A stretch of 64,000 nt of DNA from Muribaculaceae bacterium (GCA_022510425.1 JAFLTO010000001.1:62001-126000); one strand, 5' to 3'; shown: positions 16,839 through 25,709, numbered from the stretch's first letter. Made by a program: numbers and translations. Notes: generated by a model not told the origin, from the sequence alone.

Positions 16839-17426
16839 ATGGATTCTTATTTCACTATTGCAAAAGAGGGAACGGGCATCTTTAAGGAAAAGATGAGCAA
16901 GTTTCTCTCTTTTGCTGTTTTGGTGGAATCTACAGAGGAAGCCAAGGCTGTCGTGAAAAAATATCAGAACGAATATCATGATGCCCGTCATGTGTGTTGG
17001 GCTTATATGCTTGGACCCGATCGACAGGAATGGCAACTCAATGACAACGGCGAACCATCGGGCACTGCTGGCAAACCTATTTTAGGTCAAATCAACAGTT
17101 TTGGGCTCACTAATGTAATCGTTGTAGTTGTCAGGTATTTCGGTGGTATAAAATTGGGAACTCCCGGTCTTATAGCAGCATACCGTGAAGCTGCTCGACT
17201 TGCACTTGAAGATGGGGGTAAAAAAGAAATCCATAAAACACAAACCATTAAAATAACTTTTCCTTATATTTCTTCTAACGATGTAATGAAAATCATTAAA
17301 TCGGAAGAAATAATAGTGCAGGACAAAATTTTTGACAATTCGTGTGAAATGACATTATCTTTTCGAGAAGATCATGCTGATCATATCAAGTCACGGCTAT
17401 CCAATATTTCCGGACTCAGCTTATAA
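16839..17426 (+). CDS. YigZ/IMPACT family protein
   Basis: This 195-residue protein is of the UPF0029/IMPACT family. The N-terminal domain carries the signature HDARHVCWAYMLGPDRQEWQLNDNGEPSGTAGKPILGQI near residues 45-90, then VVVVRYFGGIKLGTPGLIAAYREAA. A C-terminal EF-G domain V-like fold (KITFPYISSNDVMKII) follows. Bacterial members are thought to bind nucleic acids or relate to translation, by analogy with yeast Yih1 and E. coli YigZ; a firm biochemical role is not known. It begins 1 bp after the DJ-1 gene and is probably co-transcribed and translationally coupled with it. Confidence 0.9.
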   Translation: MDSYFTIAKEGTGIFKEKMSKFLSFAVLVESTEEAKAVVKKYQNEYHDARHVCWAYMLGPDRQEWQLNDNGEPSGTAGKPILGQINSFGLTNVIVVVVRYFGGIKLGTPGLIAAYREAARLALEDGGKKEIHKTQTIKITFPYISSNDVMKIIKSEEIIVQDKIFDNSCEMTLSFREDHADHIKSRLSNISGLSL

Positions 17427-17479
17427 TTAGAAATTCTTTTAGAGTTTCTCTATTACTCCCAAATCAAAAACTCGTACTC

Positions 17480-18220
17480 ATGAAATGGATTTTCTTTGAT
17501 CTTGACGATACACTTTGGAATTTCACAGCAAATTCTGCCGTAGCATTAAGGAAACTATATGAGATATCCCCTATTCTAAAAAAACTTTTCAAAGACATCT
17601 CTGAATTTATAAATATCTATCATGATAAAAATCAATTATTGTGGGATCTTTATGCTCAAGGGAAAGTAACGACTAATCAATTGAAAGTGGAGAGGTGGCG
17701 GCTCACCTTATCCACCCGACAGTTTGAAGTTTTAACCGCAGTGTGTGAGGAACTCGACAGAAATTATCTTGATATTTTGGCACAAGAGAGCGAAAAGATA
17801 GAAGGTGTGGAAGAACTTTTAGAAAAAATCTCAAAAAATTCACTTATAGCCGTTCTTTCAAACGGATTTTCTAAAACCCAATATAAAAAACTGCATTATT
17901 CAGGATTGGAGAAATATATCAACCGAGTTATCGTGAGTGAAGAAATCGGGATAAATAAACCAAACAAAAAACTATTTGATTATTCAATATCAGAAACTGG
18001 CGCCACACCCCCCTATCTAATGGTCGGAGATCATGCACAAACTGATATCATCGGAGCCATGAAAGCCGGATGGCATGCTATATGGTACAATCCCGAAGGT
18101 AAACCGTTTCCTCTTTCAGAGGTAGAGATGCAAACTCAGGGAATAGACAGTCACCTTCTCGTTGGCATTGTTAAAAATATGACTGAATTGTATAAAGCAA
18201 TTCAAAATTTCTATAAGTGA
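17480..18220 (+). CDS. HAD-family hydrolase, YjjG-like nucleotidase
   Basis: This is a haloacid-dehalogenase superfamily phosphatase of 246 residues. Motif I is FDLDDTLW at the N-terminus (nucleophile and acid Asp pair), motif II is LSNGF near residue 131, motif III has the Lys in INKPNKKLFDYS near 160, and motif IV is MVGDHAQTDIIGAMKAG near 180. A helical cap domain is inserted after motif I (C1 type). The closest named relatives are the YjjG/YfnB-type pyrimidine 5'-nucleotidases that remove non-canonical nucleotides; the substrate is inferred, not shown. It is separated by 53 bp from the YigZ-like gene and may share its transcript. Confidence 0.88.
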   Translation: MKWIFFDLDDTLWNFTANSAVALRKLYEISPILKKLFKDISEFINIYHDKNQLLWDLYAQGKVTTNQLKVERWRLTLSTRQFEVLTAVCEELDRNYLDILAQESEKIEGVEELLEKISKNSLIAVLSNGFSKTQYKKLHYSGLEKYINRVIVSEEIGINKPNKKLFDYSISETGATPPYLMVGDHAQTDIIGAMKAGWHAIWYNPEGKPFPLSEVEMQTQGIDSHLLVGIVKNMTELYKAIQNFYK

Positions 18221-18321
18221 AAAAAAATCACGATATTTGCAGTGCCAAATCGGCTAAGAAAATAACAGATCAGTCTTGAAAAGACTATCTAAGATATAAT
18301 AACATTAATAATTAAACAGTT

Positions 18322-18411
18322 ATGCCAAGCGGAAAGAAAAGGAAAGGTCACAAGATGGCCACTCACAAGCGCAAAAAGAGACTGAGAAAGAATCGTCACA
18401 AGAAGAAGTGA
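18322..18411 (+). CDS. AURKAIP1/COX24-type 29-residue basic protein
   Basis: This ORF is too short for the track. It encodes MPSGKKRKGHKMATHKRKK and then RLRKNRHKKK, 29 residues with about half Lys/Arg. I recognise it as the AURKAIP1/COX24-domain mini-protein annotated throughout Bacteroidetes, related to the mitochondrial small-subunit protein mS38, hence probably a ribosome-associated protein. Its conservation and the RKKRLRKNRHKKK core make it a real gene despite its size. A GATATTTG promoter-like box near 18236 and a small leader hairpin AGTCTT-GAA-AAGACT (18272-18286) precede it. A strong hairpin with a T-run follows 57 bp later. It lies directly before the RNase G gene. Confidence 0.88.
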   Translation: MPSGKKRKGHKMATHKRKKRLRKNRHKKK

Positions 18412-18467
18412 GGAAGGCTATCGGGAAAATGAGATCACGACTTTTTCCCTAAAGGCCGCAATAATTG

Positions 18468-18519
18468 GCAGACATAAACAAGGTGGGGAGAAACTTCATC
18501 TTTGTTATGTCTGCAAGTT
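18468..18519 (+). terminator. Strong hairpin with T-run between the mini-protein gene and rng
   Basis: GCAGACATAA pairs perfectly with TTATGTCTGC, extended inward by CAA/TTG pairs around a single-base bulge, and is followed by AAGTTTTT. A second, weaker stem GGGAAAA/TTTTCCC precedes it at 18423-18449. It fits an intrinsic terminator for the mini-protein gene or a regulatory leader of rng. RNase E mRNA is known to be autoregulated through leader hairpins in E. coli; applying that here is inference. Confidence 0.65.
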
Positions 18520-18565
18520 TTTATGTACATAGCCGAATAACTAACGGCTTCTATAACAAACAAAA

Positions 18566-20200
18566 ATGAAAAGCGAATTAGTAGTAGACGTCCAGCAAAA
18601 AGAAATCTCCATAGCTCTGCTTGAAGAAAACCGTCTTGTATCCTTACAAAAAGAGAGCAGAAATCAGGCATATGCGGTGGGAGATCTTTACCTTGCTAAG
18701 GTGAAGAAAATAATGCCGGGACTTAATGCCGCATTTGTGGATGTGGGCTTCGAAAAAGACGCTTTTCTTCATTATCTTGATCTGGGTCCTCAGTTCAATA
18801 CATTCAAAGCCTTTCTAAAGGAAGCTCGGGATGATAAAAAAAAGGTGCCGAATATTTCTAAATTCGAGCAGTTGGAAGATATTCCTAAACAAGGTACGAT
18901 ACAAGATGTAATTAAGCCCGGCGATCAACTTTTGGTGCAAATCGCTAAGGAGCCTATATCTTCGAAAGGACCAAGACTTACTACAGAAATTTCATTTACG
19001 GGACGTTTTCTTGTTCTAATGCCTTTCGGCGATAAAATTTCGGTTTCTCAAAAAATCAAATCCACCGAAGAGAAAGTGCGTTTGCGTCAACTTGTTGGTA
19101 GTATCAAACCCAAAGGATACAGCGTTATTATACGCACTTCAGCTGAGAACAAGAAATTTGCCGAACTCAATCAGGAGCTTCGTTCACTTGTAAAAGCCTG
19201 GGAAGATTCTATTGTGAAATTCCAACGTAGCCAGCCTCCTATGCTTGTTTATGAGGAAGAGTCAAGAGCTGTAAGCATTATACGCGACATTTTTTCAACT
19301 GACTTTGAATATGTTCATGTAAATGACAAGGCTGCCTTTGAACAGATCCAAAGATATGTCGAGCTTATATATCCTGAAAAGAAAGAAGTGGTTAAACTTT
19401 ATCAAAAGGATACTCCCATTTTTGACCATTTCAACATCACACGCCAAATAAAGAGTTCTTTTGGAAAGACTGTTTCTTTCAAAAGCGGTGCTTATATCAT
19501 CATAGAACACACGGAAGCATTGCATGTAATAGATGTAAATTCAGGCAACCGAAGTAAGCAAAGCAGCGATCAGGAAACTAACGCTCTTGATGTTAACCTA
19601 AAGGCTGCAGATGAAATAGCTCGACAGTTGCGACTGAGAGATATGGGAGGAATTATCGTGATTGATTTCATCGACATGAACAAAGCCGAACATCGGCAGA
19701 CTCTATATGAGCACATGAAAGAAATAATGAGTCATGACCGTGCACGGCACAATATACTCCCGCTTAGCAAATTCGGGCTAATGCAGATCACGCGCCAAAG
19801 GGTCCGTCCTGCTTTGGATGTAACTACAGAGGAATCTTGTCCTTCCTGCTATGGTAAGGGACATATACAACCTTCATTATTATTCACAGATAAACTTGAC
19901 GAAAAACTAGATTATCTTGTGAATACTCTTCAAGTGAACAGGTTTACAATGTATATCCATCCCTATGTGGAAGCTTATATAAAGAAAGGATTGATATCTA
20001 TCTTTACCAAATGGCGTAGGAAATACGGTAGACGATTTAAAGTGCTCCCTGATCAATCTCTTGCCTATCTACAGTATAAAGTGATCGACAGTGAGGGAAA
20101 AGAGATAGATTTAAAGGAAGAAAGAGATTTCAACAGTAATCAGTCTAAGAGTCATGCCCGTCACAAGGACTCAGATAATGAAGAAAATCAGCCACAATGA
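18566..20200 (+). CDS. rng: Ribonuclease G (RNase E/G family)
   Basis: This single-strand-specific endoribonuclease functions in rRNA maturation and mRNA decay. At 544 residues it is the short RNase G type without the long RNase E scaffold tail. An N-terminal S1-like RNA-binding domain (VGDLYLAKVKKIMPGLNAAFVDVGFEKDAFLH) spans about residues 35-120. The catalytic core carries HVIDVNSGNRSK near 325 and IIVIDFIDM near 365 (the Mg2+-binding Asp residues). The Zn-link CPSCYGKGH near 425 is present. The C-terminus is acidic/basic and disordered (RHKDSDNEENQPQ). The last 56 bp overlap the convergent folC gene, so the two mRNAs share complementary 3' ends. Confidence 0.95.
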   Translation: MKSELVVDVQQKEISIALLEENRLVSLQKESRNQAYAVGDLYLAKVKKIMPGLNAAFVDVGFEKDAFLHYLDLGPQFNTFKAFLKEARDDKKKVPNISKFEQLEDIPKQGTIQDVIKPGDQLLVQIAKEPISSKGPRLTTEISFTGRFLVLMPFGDKISVSQKIKSTEEKVRLRQLVGSIKPKGYSVIIRTSAENKKFAELNQELRSLVKAWEDSIVKFQRSQPPMLVYEEESRAVSIIRDIFSTDFEYVHVNDKAAFEQIQRYVELIYPEKKEVVKLYQKDTPIFDHFNITRQIKSSFGKTVSFKSGAYIIIEHTEALHVIDVNSGNRSKQSSDQETNALDVNLKAADEIARQLRLRDMGGIIVIDFIDMNKAEHRQTLYEHMKEIMSHDRARHNILPLSKFGLMQITRQRVRPALDVTTEESCPSCYGKGHIQPSLLFTDKLDEKLDYLVNTLQVNRFTMYIHPYVEAYIKKGLISIFTKWRRKYGRRFKVLPDQSLAYLQYKVIDSEGKEIDLKEERDFNSNQSKSHARHKDSDNEENQPQ

Positions 20201-21446
20201 ATGTGGAGCCTCCGATGAAGATGATATCTTTTTCGGAGGCTTCTCTTTTCGCCTCCTTATAAGCTTCTGCCACGTTAGAATAGATTTTACATGGGATGCC
20301 CTTTTCTGTGAATTTCATCCATAGTTTATCCGCTGCAAGGGCTCGTGGTATCTGAGCATTGGTGATATAATATACAGCATCTCGAGGAAGAATATCAAGA
20401 ATCTTATCGATAGCTTTATCTGCCACAAAACCAATCACTATCCTCAATTTATTGTGAGAACCATCATTTGTAAGTCTATATAACTGATTGAAATTATAAG
20501 ATAATCCGGCGATATTATGACCCGTGTCTGCTATAACCAGAGGAGATTCTTTTTTTATTATCATCCAACGACCCATCAATCCTGTTTGTTCGCATACTTT
20601 CTCAACACCCACTATAATTGCTTCATCGGATATTTCTATCCCTAACTCTCTCAGTTTTTCTAGAGAAGTCAAGACTGTGAGAAGATTCTTTTTCTGATAA
20701 TCACCCCCCAATGGCAAGTTTATTTTCGACAATAAATTTGATAACTTTGATCGTTCATCATTCTTATCTGCAAAAGTAATATCAGACTTTGTTTCCAGTG
20801 CTTTATCCTTGAATACGTTTTCGACTCCTTGTTGCGTTTCTCCGATCACTACGGGGATACCTTTCTTGATAATCCCTGCTTTTTCCCGGGCGATTTCTTC
20901 AAGGGTATTTCCTAAAAATTGATTATGATCGTGGGATATATTTGTTATCACAGACAATAAGGGTGAGATAATATTGGTGGAATCAAGTCGTCCACCCATA
21001 CCTACCTCTATGACTGCATAATCCACATTTTCTTCTGCAAACCAGTTGAATGCCATTATCATGGTGAGTTCGAAGAAAGAAGGATGACCTTCATACCCTG
21101 AATTTTTCCAGTTCTCAACAAAGTTAACAACTTTTTCCTTGGGAATCATCTCACCGTTTATACGCATTCTTTCACGGAAATCAACCAGATGAGGAGAGGT
21201 GTAAAGACCCGTTTTATAACCTTGAGACTGGAGAACTGAAGCTATCATATGAGAAGTACTTCCCTTTCCGTTCGTACCTCCTATGTGGATTGATTTAAAT
21301 TTATTATGAGGATTGCCAAAATATTTAGACAACTCTATACTTGTTTCAAGTCCCGGTTTGTAAGCCGGAGCTCCGGTTCTCGAAAACATTGGGAGTTGGC
21401 TGAATAAAAAATCCAAAGCTTCTTTATATTTATCTTCTATATTCAT
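20145..21446 (-). CDS. folC: Bifunctional folylpolyglutamate synthase/dihydrofolate synthase
   Basis: This enzyme adds L-glutamate to dihydropteroate and to folates in an ATP-dependent, Mur-ligase-like reaction. It has 433 residues. The N-terminal P-loop is HIGGTNGKGSTSHMIASVL near residue 55, followed by the omega-loop region SPHLVDFRERMRING and VIEVGMGGRLDSTN. Mur-ligase motifs TNISHDHNQFLGNTLEEIAREKAGI and IADTGHNIAGL are present. It is the last gene of a minus-strand run downstream of two chromate-transporter genes and cydAB. Its product supplies the folate used by the glycine cleavage system elsewhere in the window, though that is a metabolic rather than operon link. Confidence 0.94.
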   Translation of the reverse strand: MNIEDKYKEALDFLFSQLPMFSRTGAPAYKPGLETSIELSKYFGNPHNKFKSIHIGGTNGKGSTSHMIASVLQSQGYKTGLYTSPHLVDFRERMRINGEMIPKEKVVNFVENWKNSGYEGHPSFFELTMIMAFNWFAEENVDYAVIEVGMGGRLDSTNIISPLLSVITNISHDHNQFLGNTLEEIAREKAGIIKKGIPVVIGETQQGVENVFKDKALETKSDITFADKNDERSKLSNLLSKINLPLGGDYQKKNLLTVLTSLEKLRELGIEISDEAIIVGVEKVCEQTGLMGRWMIIKKESPLVIADTGHNIAGLSYNFNQLYRLTNDGSHNKLRIVIGFVADKAIDKILDILPRDAVYYITNAQIPRALAADKLWMKFTEKGIPCKIYSNVAEAYKEAKREASEKDIIFIGGSTFIVADFLHYLSPCDGHDS

Positions 21447-21452
21447 TTTTCA

Positions 21453-22058
21453 CTAATAATAAAGTATTAAACCTGTGATACCTGCCAAAACAATAATGAG
21501 GATAGGATGAATCTTTAAAACTTGGTTTTTTAGTTTAATTGGGAAATAGGCCAAACAAAATGCGGCAACACATATTCCTATGTTAGTCCAGAGTTGCCAG
21601 TTTATTCCTCTCGGATTAAAATTGGGTGCATTCATAAGCATAATTGCTGCTGCTGCAATAAGTCCTACAATAACGGGTCTCAATCCTGAGAATATAGCCT
21701 TAATAGCTCCACTTTCACTGTGTTTACGAATGAAATGAGAGCTATAAAGTACTAATATAAAACTTGGGATGACTACCGCCAAGGTAGCTAAACATGACCC
21801 AAGGAGTGACCACCCTATACCCGCTAAAGCTGAATCAACTTCTCCGGGAGCTACAAATCCTATATAAGTGGCCGAATTAATTCCGATAGGACCCGGTGTC
21901 ATCTGAGAAATTGCCACTATATCGGTAAACATTGTCTCTGATATCCATCCGGGGGACACCACTGACTTTTCAACAAGAGAGAGCATTGCATAGCCTCCTC
22001 CGAATCCAAATATACCAATCTTGAAGTAAGCCCAGACAAGCTGCCAATAGATGTTCAT
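21453..22058 (-). CDS. Chromate transporter family protein, half-size subunit 2
   Basis: This half-size membrane protein of the CHR family has 201 residues and about six hydrophobic segments. The signature GIFGFGGGYAMLSLVEKSVV occurs near the N-terminus, and the second family motif AISQMTPGPIGINSATYIGF near residue 50. CHR proteins expel chromate, but many members have unknown physiological substrates. Short CHR proteins are usually encoded in pairs and are thought to work as heterodimers of opposite topology; the neighbouring gene upstream is the partner. The pair sits between cydB and folC in the same orientation with gaps under 35 bp. Confidence 0.88.
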   Translation of the reverse strand: MNIYWQLVWAYFKIGIFGFGGGYAMLSLVEKSVVSPGWISETMFTDIVAISQMTPGPIGINSATYIGFVAPGEVDSALAGIGWSLLGSCLATLAVVIPSFILVLYSSHFIRKHSESGAIKAIFSGLRPVIVGLIAAAAIMLMNAPNFNPRGINWQLWTNIGICVAAFCLAYFPIKLKNQVLKIHPILIIVLAGITGLILYY

Positions 22059-22088
22059 AGAATAGGGATTGGAGATTAAGGAAAAGTT

Positions 22089-22661
22089 TTAGGGGTTAGA
22101 GTTGTTAACTTTTTGTTTTGGTATCCACCAGACAAAAAAGCCTCCTAAGCCACCCAGCACTATGAAAAAAATAGGGTTTGAGATCAAACCTAAATCCAAT
22201 GATATCAATAATGCCACTACAAATGGTATCCAGACCGTTTTCCATTGCAGTTTTGCCGCTTTTGCCGAAGTTATAACCGGTGCTATAATCAAGGCGACAA
22301 CAGCAGGCCTAATTCCCATAAAAATTGCTGAAACAACTCTATTATTCTTGATAATCTCAGGAGTCAGGAAAATTGCGATTGCAAGTATAATCAAGAAAGA
22401 CGGAAGGATGGTGCCTGCTGCCGCTACAAGGCTACCTTTGGTCCCTCCTATTTTATCCCCGACAGCAGTGGCTATATTAACGGCAAGAATTCCCGGAAGG
22501 GACTGTGCCACGGCCAGTAGATCCAGGAATTCTTCTTTTTCAATCCAATGATGTTTATCTACAATTTCTCTTTCGATGATTGAAATCATAGCCCAGCCTC
22601 CACCGAAAGTGAAAGCTCCGATCTTGAAAAAAGTCAGAAACAGACTCAGGTATTGTCCCAT
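22089..22661 (-). CDS. Chromate transporter family protein, half-size subunit 1
   Basis: This is the first of the paired half-size CHR transporters. The track's TTG start at 22670 is replaced here by the ATG at 22661 (MGQYLSLFLTFFKIGAFTFGGGWAMISIIEREIV), giving about 190 residues. The FGGG and AVAQSLPGILAVNIATAVG motifs correspond to the two conserved CHR signatures. About five or six membrane helices are visible, and a short basic tail (WIPKQKVNNSNP) ends the protein. The gene starts 24 bp after cydB, implying co-transcription with the bd oxidase genes. The transported anion is not determined; chromate resistance is only the family name. Confidence 0.88.
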   Translation of the reverse strand: MGQYLSLFLTFFKIGAFTFGGGWAMISIIEREIVDKHHWIEKEEFLDLLAVAQSLPGILAVNIATAVGDKIGGTKGSLVAAAGTILPSFLIILAIAIFLTPEIIKNNRVVSAIFMGIRPAVVALIIAPVITSAKAAKLQWKTVWIPFVVALLISLDLGLISNPIFFIVLGGLGGFFVWWIPKQKVNNSNP

Positions 22662-22685
22662 AAGGTTCAATCTCCTTCAGTCTTG

Positions 22686-23834
22686 TCAATATTTATGGGT
22701 AGTATTTTCTAATTCTTCAGAAGTGAGTTTCTTCTTATCCATCGACCACCATACATAAGCAATGTAACCCAAAACAAATGGTATTACAATTGAAACATAA
22801 CTCATGGCAATCAAAGTGAATTCTGAAGACGATGCGTTTCTTATAGTCAATGAAGAGGAGGGATCAATCAAGGAAGGATAGAAAGCTGTATTGCCGTAAC
22901 CAGCCGCCCAGAACAAAGCCACTACAACTAAAAAAGTACCCACACCGGTAAACCATATGCCTTTTGTGAAGTGCTTTGAAAAAATCGATTTTATAAGACC
23001 AAACAGCACTAAAATCACTCCGATAACCAATGTCATTCCCGACCACCACATATGAGTGAAGTTATGGAAATATTTGTATGGTTCTTCAGTGGCAGTGACT
23101 GTAAGATCATTATTTGTTGTGGCGTCATAACCAGTAGTGGTACAAAGCATAGTAAGGAACCATAAGAAGAATACTACAAAGATGCCGCCATTTACAAGTG
23201 CTTTATTCTTTAAGGTGTTAAAGAAATCCTCATCATCAATATTGTTCATCATGTAAAGACATGATTGCATTCGAGCGAGGAACAAAACAGCAACGCCGAG
23301 AACCAAATTTTTCCAGTTGAAAATGGCTTCAAACCCGTGTGAATGTGACCATTTTGAGATTACAGGGCTATGTGTATCTAAAAGATTTCCTCTTGTGACG
23401 GTAAATTCCGCTCCAAAGAAGAACATTGAAACAGCCACACCTAAAAGAATACAACCCACACAACCATTTATAAACAGGAATGTATCGTAGGTTTTTGTGC
23501 CATAAACGTTACCTTGTTTCCCCCTATATTCATAGCTTACAGCTTGTACTATAAAGCTGAACAGTATTAGTATCCAAAGCCAATATGCTCCCCCAAAACT
23601 TGTGGAATAAAACAATGGGAAAGAAGCGAAAAAAGCTCCTCCAAACACCACTAAAGTGGTGAAAGTCAATTCCCATTTTCTTCCCATTGAATTAACTATG
23701 AGTTCTTTTCTTGCATCTGAACCGGCTGTCAATAGCATAGACTGACCTCCCTGCACAAATAGCAAGAAAACCAAGAGTCCTCCCAATACGGAGATAAGAC
23801 ACCACCAATAATTCTGAAAATGTACTAATTCCAT
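22686..23834 (-). CDS. cydB: Cytochrome bd ubiquinol oxidase subunit II
   Basis: This membrane subunit of the cytochrome bd oxidase pairs with CydA to reduce O2 with quinol at low oxygen. It has 382 residues and about eight or nine hydrophobic helices. Family features include the N-terminal YWWCLISVLGGLLVFLLFVQGGQSML, RKELIVNSMGRKWELTFTTLVVFGGAFFASFPLFYSTSFGGAYW near 40-85, and SYEYRGKQGN. A long soluble stretch with TTTGYDATTNNDLTVTATEEPYKYFHNF near residue 235 is typical of Bacteroidetes CydB. It follows cydA by 15 bp. Respiration through bd oxidase is characteristic of nanaerobic Bacteroidetes. Confidence 0.95.
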   Translation of the reverse strand: MELVHFQNYWWCLISVLGGLLVFLLFVQGGQSMLLTAGSDARKELIVNSMGRKWELTFTTLVVFGGAFFASFPLFYSTSFGGAYWLWILILFSFIVQAVSYEYRGKQGNVYGTKTYDTFLFINGCVGCILLGVAVSMFFFGAEFTVTRGNLLDTHSPVISKWSHSHGFEAIFNWKNLVLGVAVLFLARMQSCLYMMNNIDDEDFFNTLKNKALVNGGIFVVFFLWFLTMLCTTTGYDATTNNDLTVTATEEPYKYFHNFTHMWWSGMTLVIGVILVLFGLIKSIFSKHFTKGIWFTGVGTFLVVVALFWAAGYGNTAFYPSLIDPSSSLTIRNASSSEFTLIAMSYVSIVIPFVLGYIAYVWWSMDKKKLTSEELENTTHKY

Positions 23835-23849
23835 AATAAAGAGTTTTTA

Positions 23850-25421
23850 TCAATGAGCGTAATCAATTTCCAAATCTGTTAAAGACCTCTTCTTTATCTG
23901 TTTCACCATAATGTTGACTTCTGCTATAAGCAATATAGTGAAAATGATAGCAAAAAGCCAGAAAGTGAGAATTACTGATCCTGCCTGTATTTCGGAAATG
24001 GCAGCTTTCGTAGGCAAGAGGTCTTGTACCGTCCAAGGTTGACGTCCTACTTCAGCTACTGCCCAACCTGCTTCCGAACAAACCCAAATGAAAGGAACAG
24101 AAACCATTGCAATCCATTGCAACCATTTCTTATTGGCAAGCCAGTCTTTCCGACTATACACTAAGAAAAGTGCAGCCACGAAGTAAAGCAGAAAATAAGT
24201 TCCCAAAAATACCATTATTCTAAATGAAGTAAATGTCAATCCCACCGGAGGGATAGCTTCCTCAACATTGTCGAAATAACCATATCCAAAATATGGATAA
24301 TATTGACGGAGCTCGGCCTCCGCTTTGAGCATTGCGGCTTCATCATTCTGCGATCTTGCCAAATCATATGCCCTTAGGGCTTCATGGGCAAGTTTACCTT
24401 GACGTATTCTTTCTTCGTAGCTTACAGTGTTGATGGTATCTCCGTTTTCATCGATTGTGTAACCCTTGATAATATCAGCAATCCCCGGAACGTAAGCATG
24501 AAGATCATGTTTAGCTAAAATTGAAAGACCATAAGGAACTGTGATATCGAAAAGATATTCATCCTCGTCGTTGTTCCAGGTCTTGTTGGGATTTACGATA
24601 CCGGCAGCAACTATCCCCGCTGATTCATGACCATGATAAAGTCCTTCCATAGCTGCAAGTTTCATGGGCTGATGTTTGGTTACTTCCACCGCAGAACCAT
24701 CTCCTGTCCACATCGTAAGCAGAAGTCCTATCAGACCGATCCATCCTCCAACTTTTATTGAACGTTCAGCAAATGGTATGTTGCGTTTTTTATACATGAA
24801 CCAAGCACTGACGCCGATAACAAATACACCGGCAAGCGCCCATCCTGAGAATACAGCGTGTAGATATTTATTAACGGCTATTCCGGAGAAAAGTTCCCAA
24901 AAATTGTTCATTACATTTCTCATCTGACCGGGATCGAATTCCATTCCCACAGGATATTGCATCCACGCATTCGCAACCAATATCCAAAGGGCAGAAACTG
25001 AGGCACCAAACCATGTCATCCAAGTGGAAACCAGATGGAATTTCTCGCTAACTTTACCCCATCCAAAAAACATCACTGCTACGAATGTAGCCTCGATAAA
25101 GAAAGCGACGAGACCCTCAATAGCCAGAGGGGCTCCGAATATGTCACCTACGAACCAGGAATAGTTGCTCCAATTGGTACCGAATTCAAATTCAAGTATA
25201 ATACCCGTTGCTATACCGATAGCGAAGTTGATACCGAATAAAGTCATCCAGAACTTCGTGGCTGCAAGCCATTTTTCCGATTTTGTCTTCAGATAGATGC
25301 TTTCCATTACCGCCACGATAAGGGAAAGCCCTAATGTGAGCGGCACAAAAAGCCAATGGTAAATGGCGGTGAGCGCAAATTGCCATCGCGACCAGTCCAC
25401 CACTGTCATTAGATCGTCCAT
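23850..25421 (-). CDS. cydA: Cytochrome bd ubiquinol oxidase subunit I
   Basis: This quinol-oxidising, haem-carrying subunit of cytochrome bd has 523 residues. The N-terminal DWSRWQFALTAIYHWLFVPLTLGLSL contains a haem-ligand histidine, and the conserved GRQPWTVQDLLPT near residue 465 is the family signature. The region between the central helices is long (about residues 250-390, from GLYHGHESAGIV to YFGYGYFDNVEEAIPPVG). That corresponds to the long Q-loop class, as in the E. coli enzyme. It sits between the DUF4492 gene (60 bp upstream) and cydB. Expression is likely driven by the promoter upstream of DUF4492. Confidence 0.96.
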   Translation of the reverse strand: MDDLMTVVDWSRWQFALTAIYHWLFVPLTLGLSLIVAVMESIYLKTKSEKWLAATKFWMTLFGINFAIGIATGIILEFEFGTNWSNYSWFVGDIFGAPLAIEGLVAFFIEATFVAVMFFGWGKVSEKFHLVSTWMTWFGASVSALWILVANAWMQYPVGMEFDPGQMRNVMNNFWELFSGIAVNKYLHAVFSGWALAGVFVIGVSAWFMYKKRNIPFAERSIKVGGWIGLIGLLLTMWTGDGSAVEVTKHQPMKLAAMEGLYHGHESAGIVAAGIVNPNKTWNNDEDEYLFDITVPYGLSILAKHDLHAYVPGIADIIKGYTIDENGDTINTVSYEERIRQGKLAHEALRAYDLARSQNDEAAMLKAEAELRQYYPYFGYGYFDNVEEAIPPVGLTFTSFRIMVFLGTYFLLYFVAALFLVYSRKDWLANKKWLQWIAMVSVPFIWVCSEAGWAVAEVGRQPWTVQDLLPTKAAISEIQAGSVILTFWLFAIIFTILLIAEVNIMVKQIKKRSLTDLEIDYAH

Positions 25422-25481
25422 GAGTTCTTATGGTTAGTTATGTATTATTGTTTTTGTTTGCTTTTATGTTTTTAGAGAAAA

Positions 25482-25709
25482 TCAAGAACCTCTGTTAGCA
25501 AGTTCCTGACGAACATGATCAGCTCTTTCTTCATCAGTGGTATAATCTCGTTGCAAGAGATTGGGGAAAAAAAGCAATTTCATAACCACAAAGAAAAAAA
25601 AGAGTTTTACCAGAATTATAATCCATAATGTTTTGCCCACGGTCATACCTTTGAAGCCTTCATAATAAAGGTCCCAAACCCTTTTAGAGAATCCCGTGAT
25701 ATTTGCCAT
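25482..25709 (-). CDS. DUF4492 small membrane protein, cyd-associated
   Basis: This 75-residue protein has one central hydrophobic helix (TLWIIILVKLFFFFVVMKLLFF). It is flanked by an amphipathic N-terminus (FSKRVWDLYYEGFKGMTVG) and a charged C-terminus (QRDYTTDEERADHVRQELANRG). I recognise the DUF4492 pattern, typically found immediately before cydA in Bacteroidetes and some Campylobacterota. It is the first gene of the cyd run, behind a good promoter. By position and size it may be an accessory or assembly subunit of cytochrome bd, comparable to CydX/CydH in other bacteria. That is inference and no sequence similarity to CydX is visible. Confidence 0.85.
   Translation of the reverse strand: MANITGFSKRVWDLYYEGFKGMTVGKTLWIIILVKLFFFFVVMKLLFFPNLLQRDYTTDEERADHVRQELANRGS

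Noticed and set aside
22102-22551. Plus-strand 149-aa ORF over the CHR gene
   Set aside because: Mirror of a hydrophobic membrane protein frame; no independent support.
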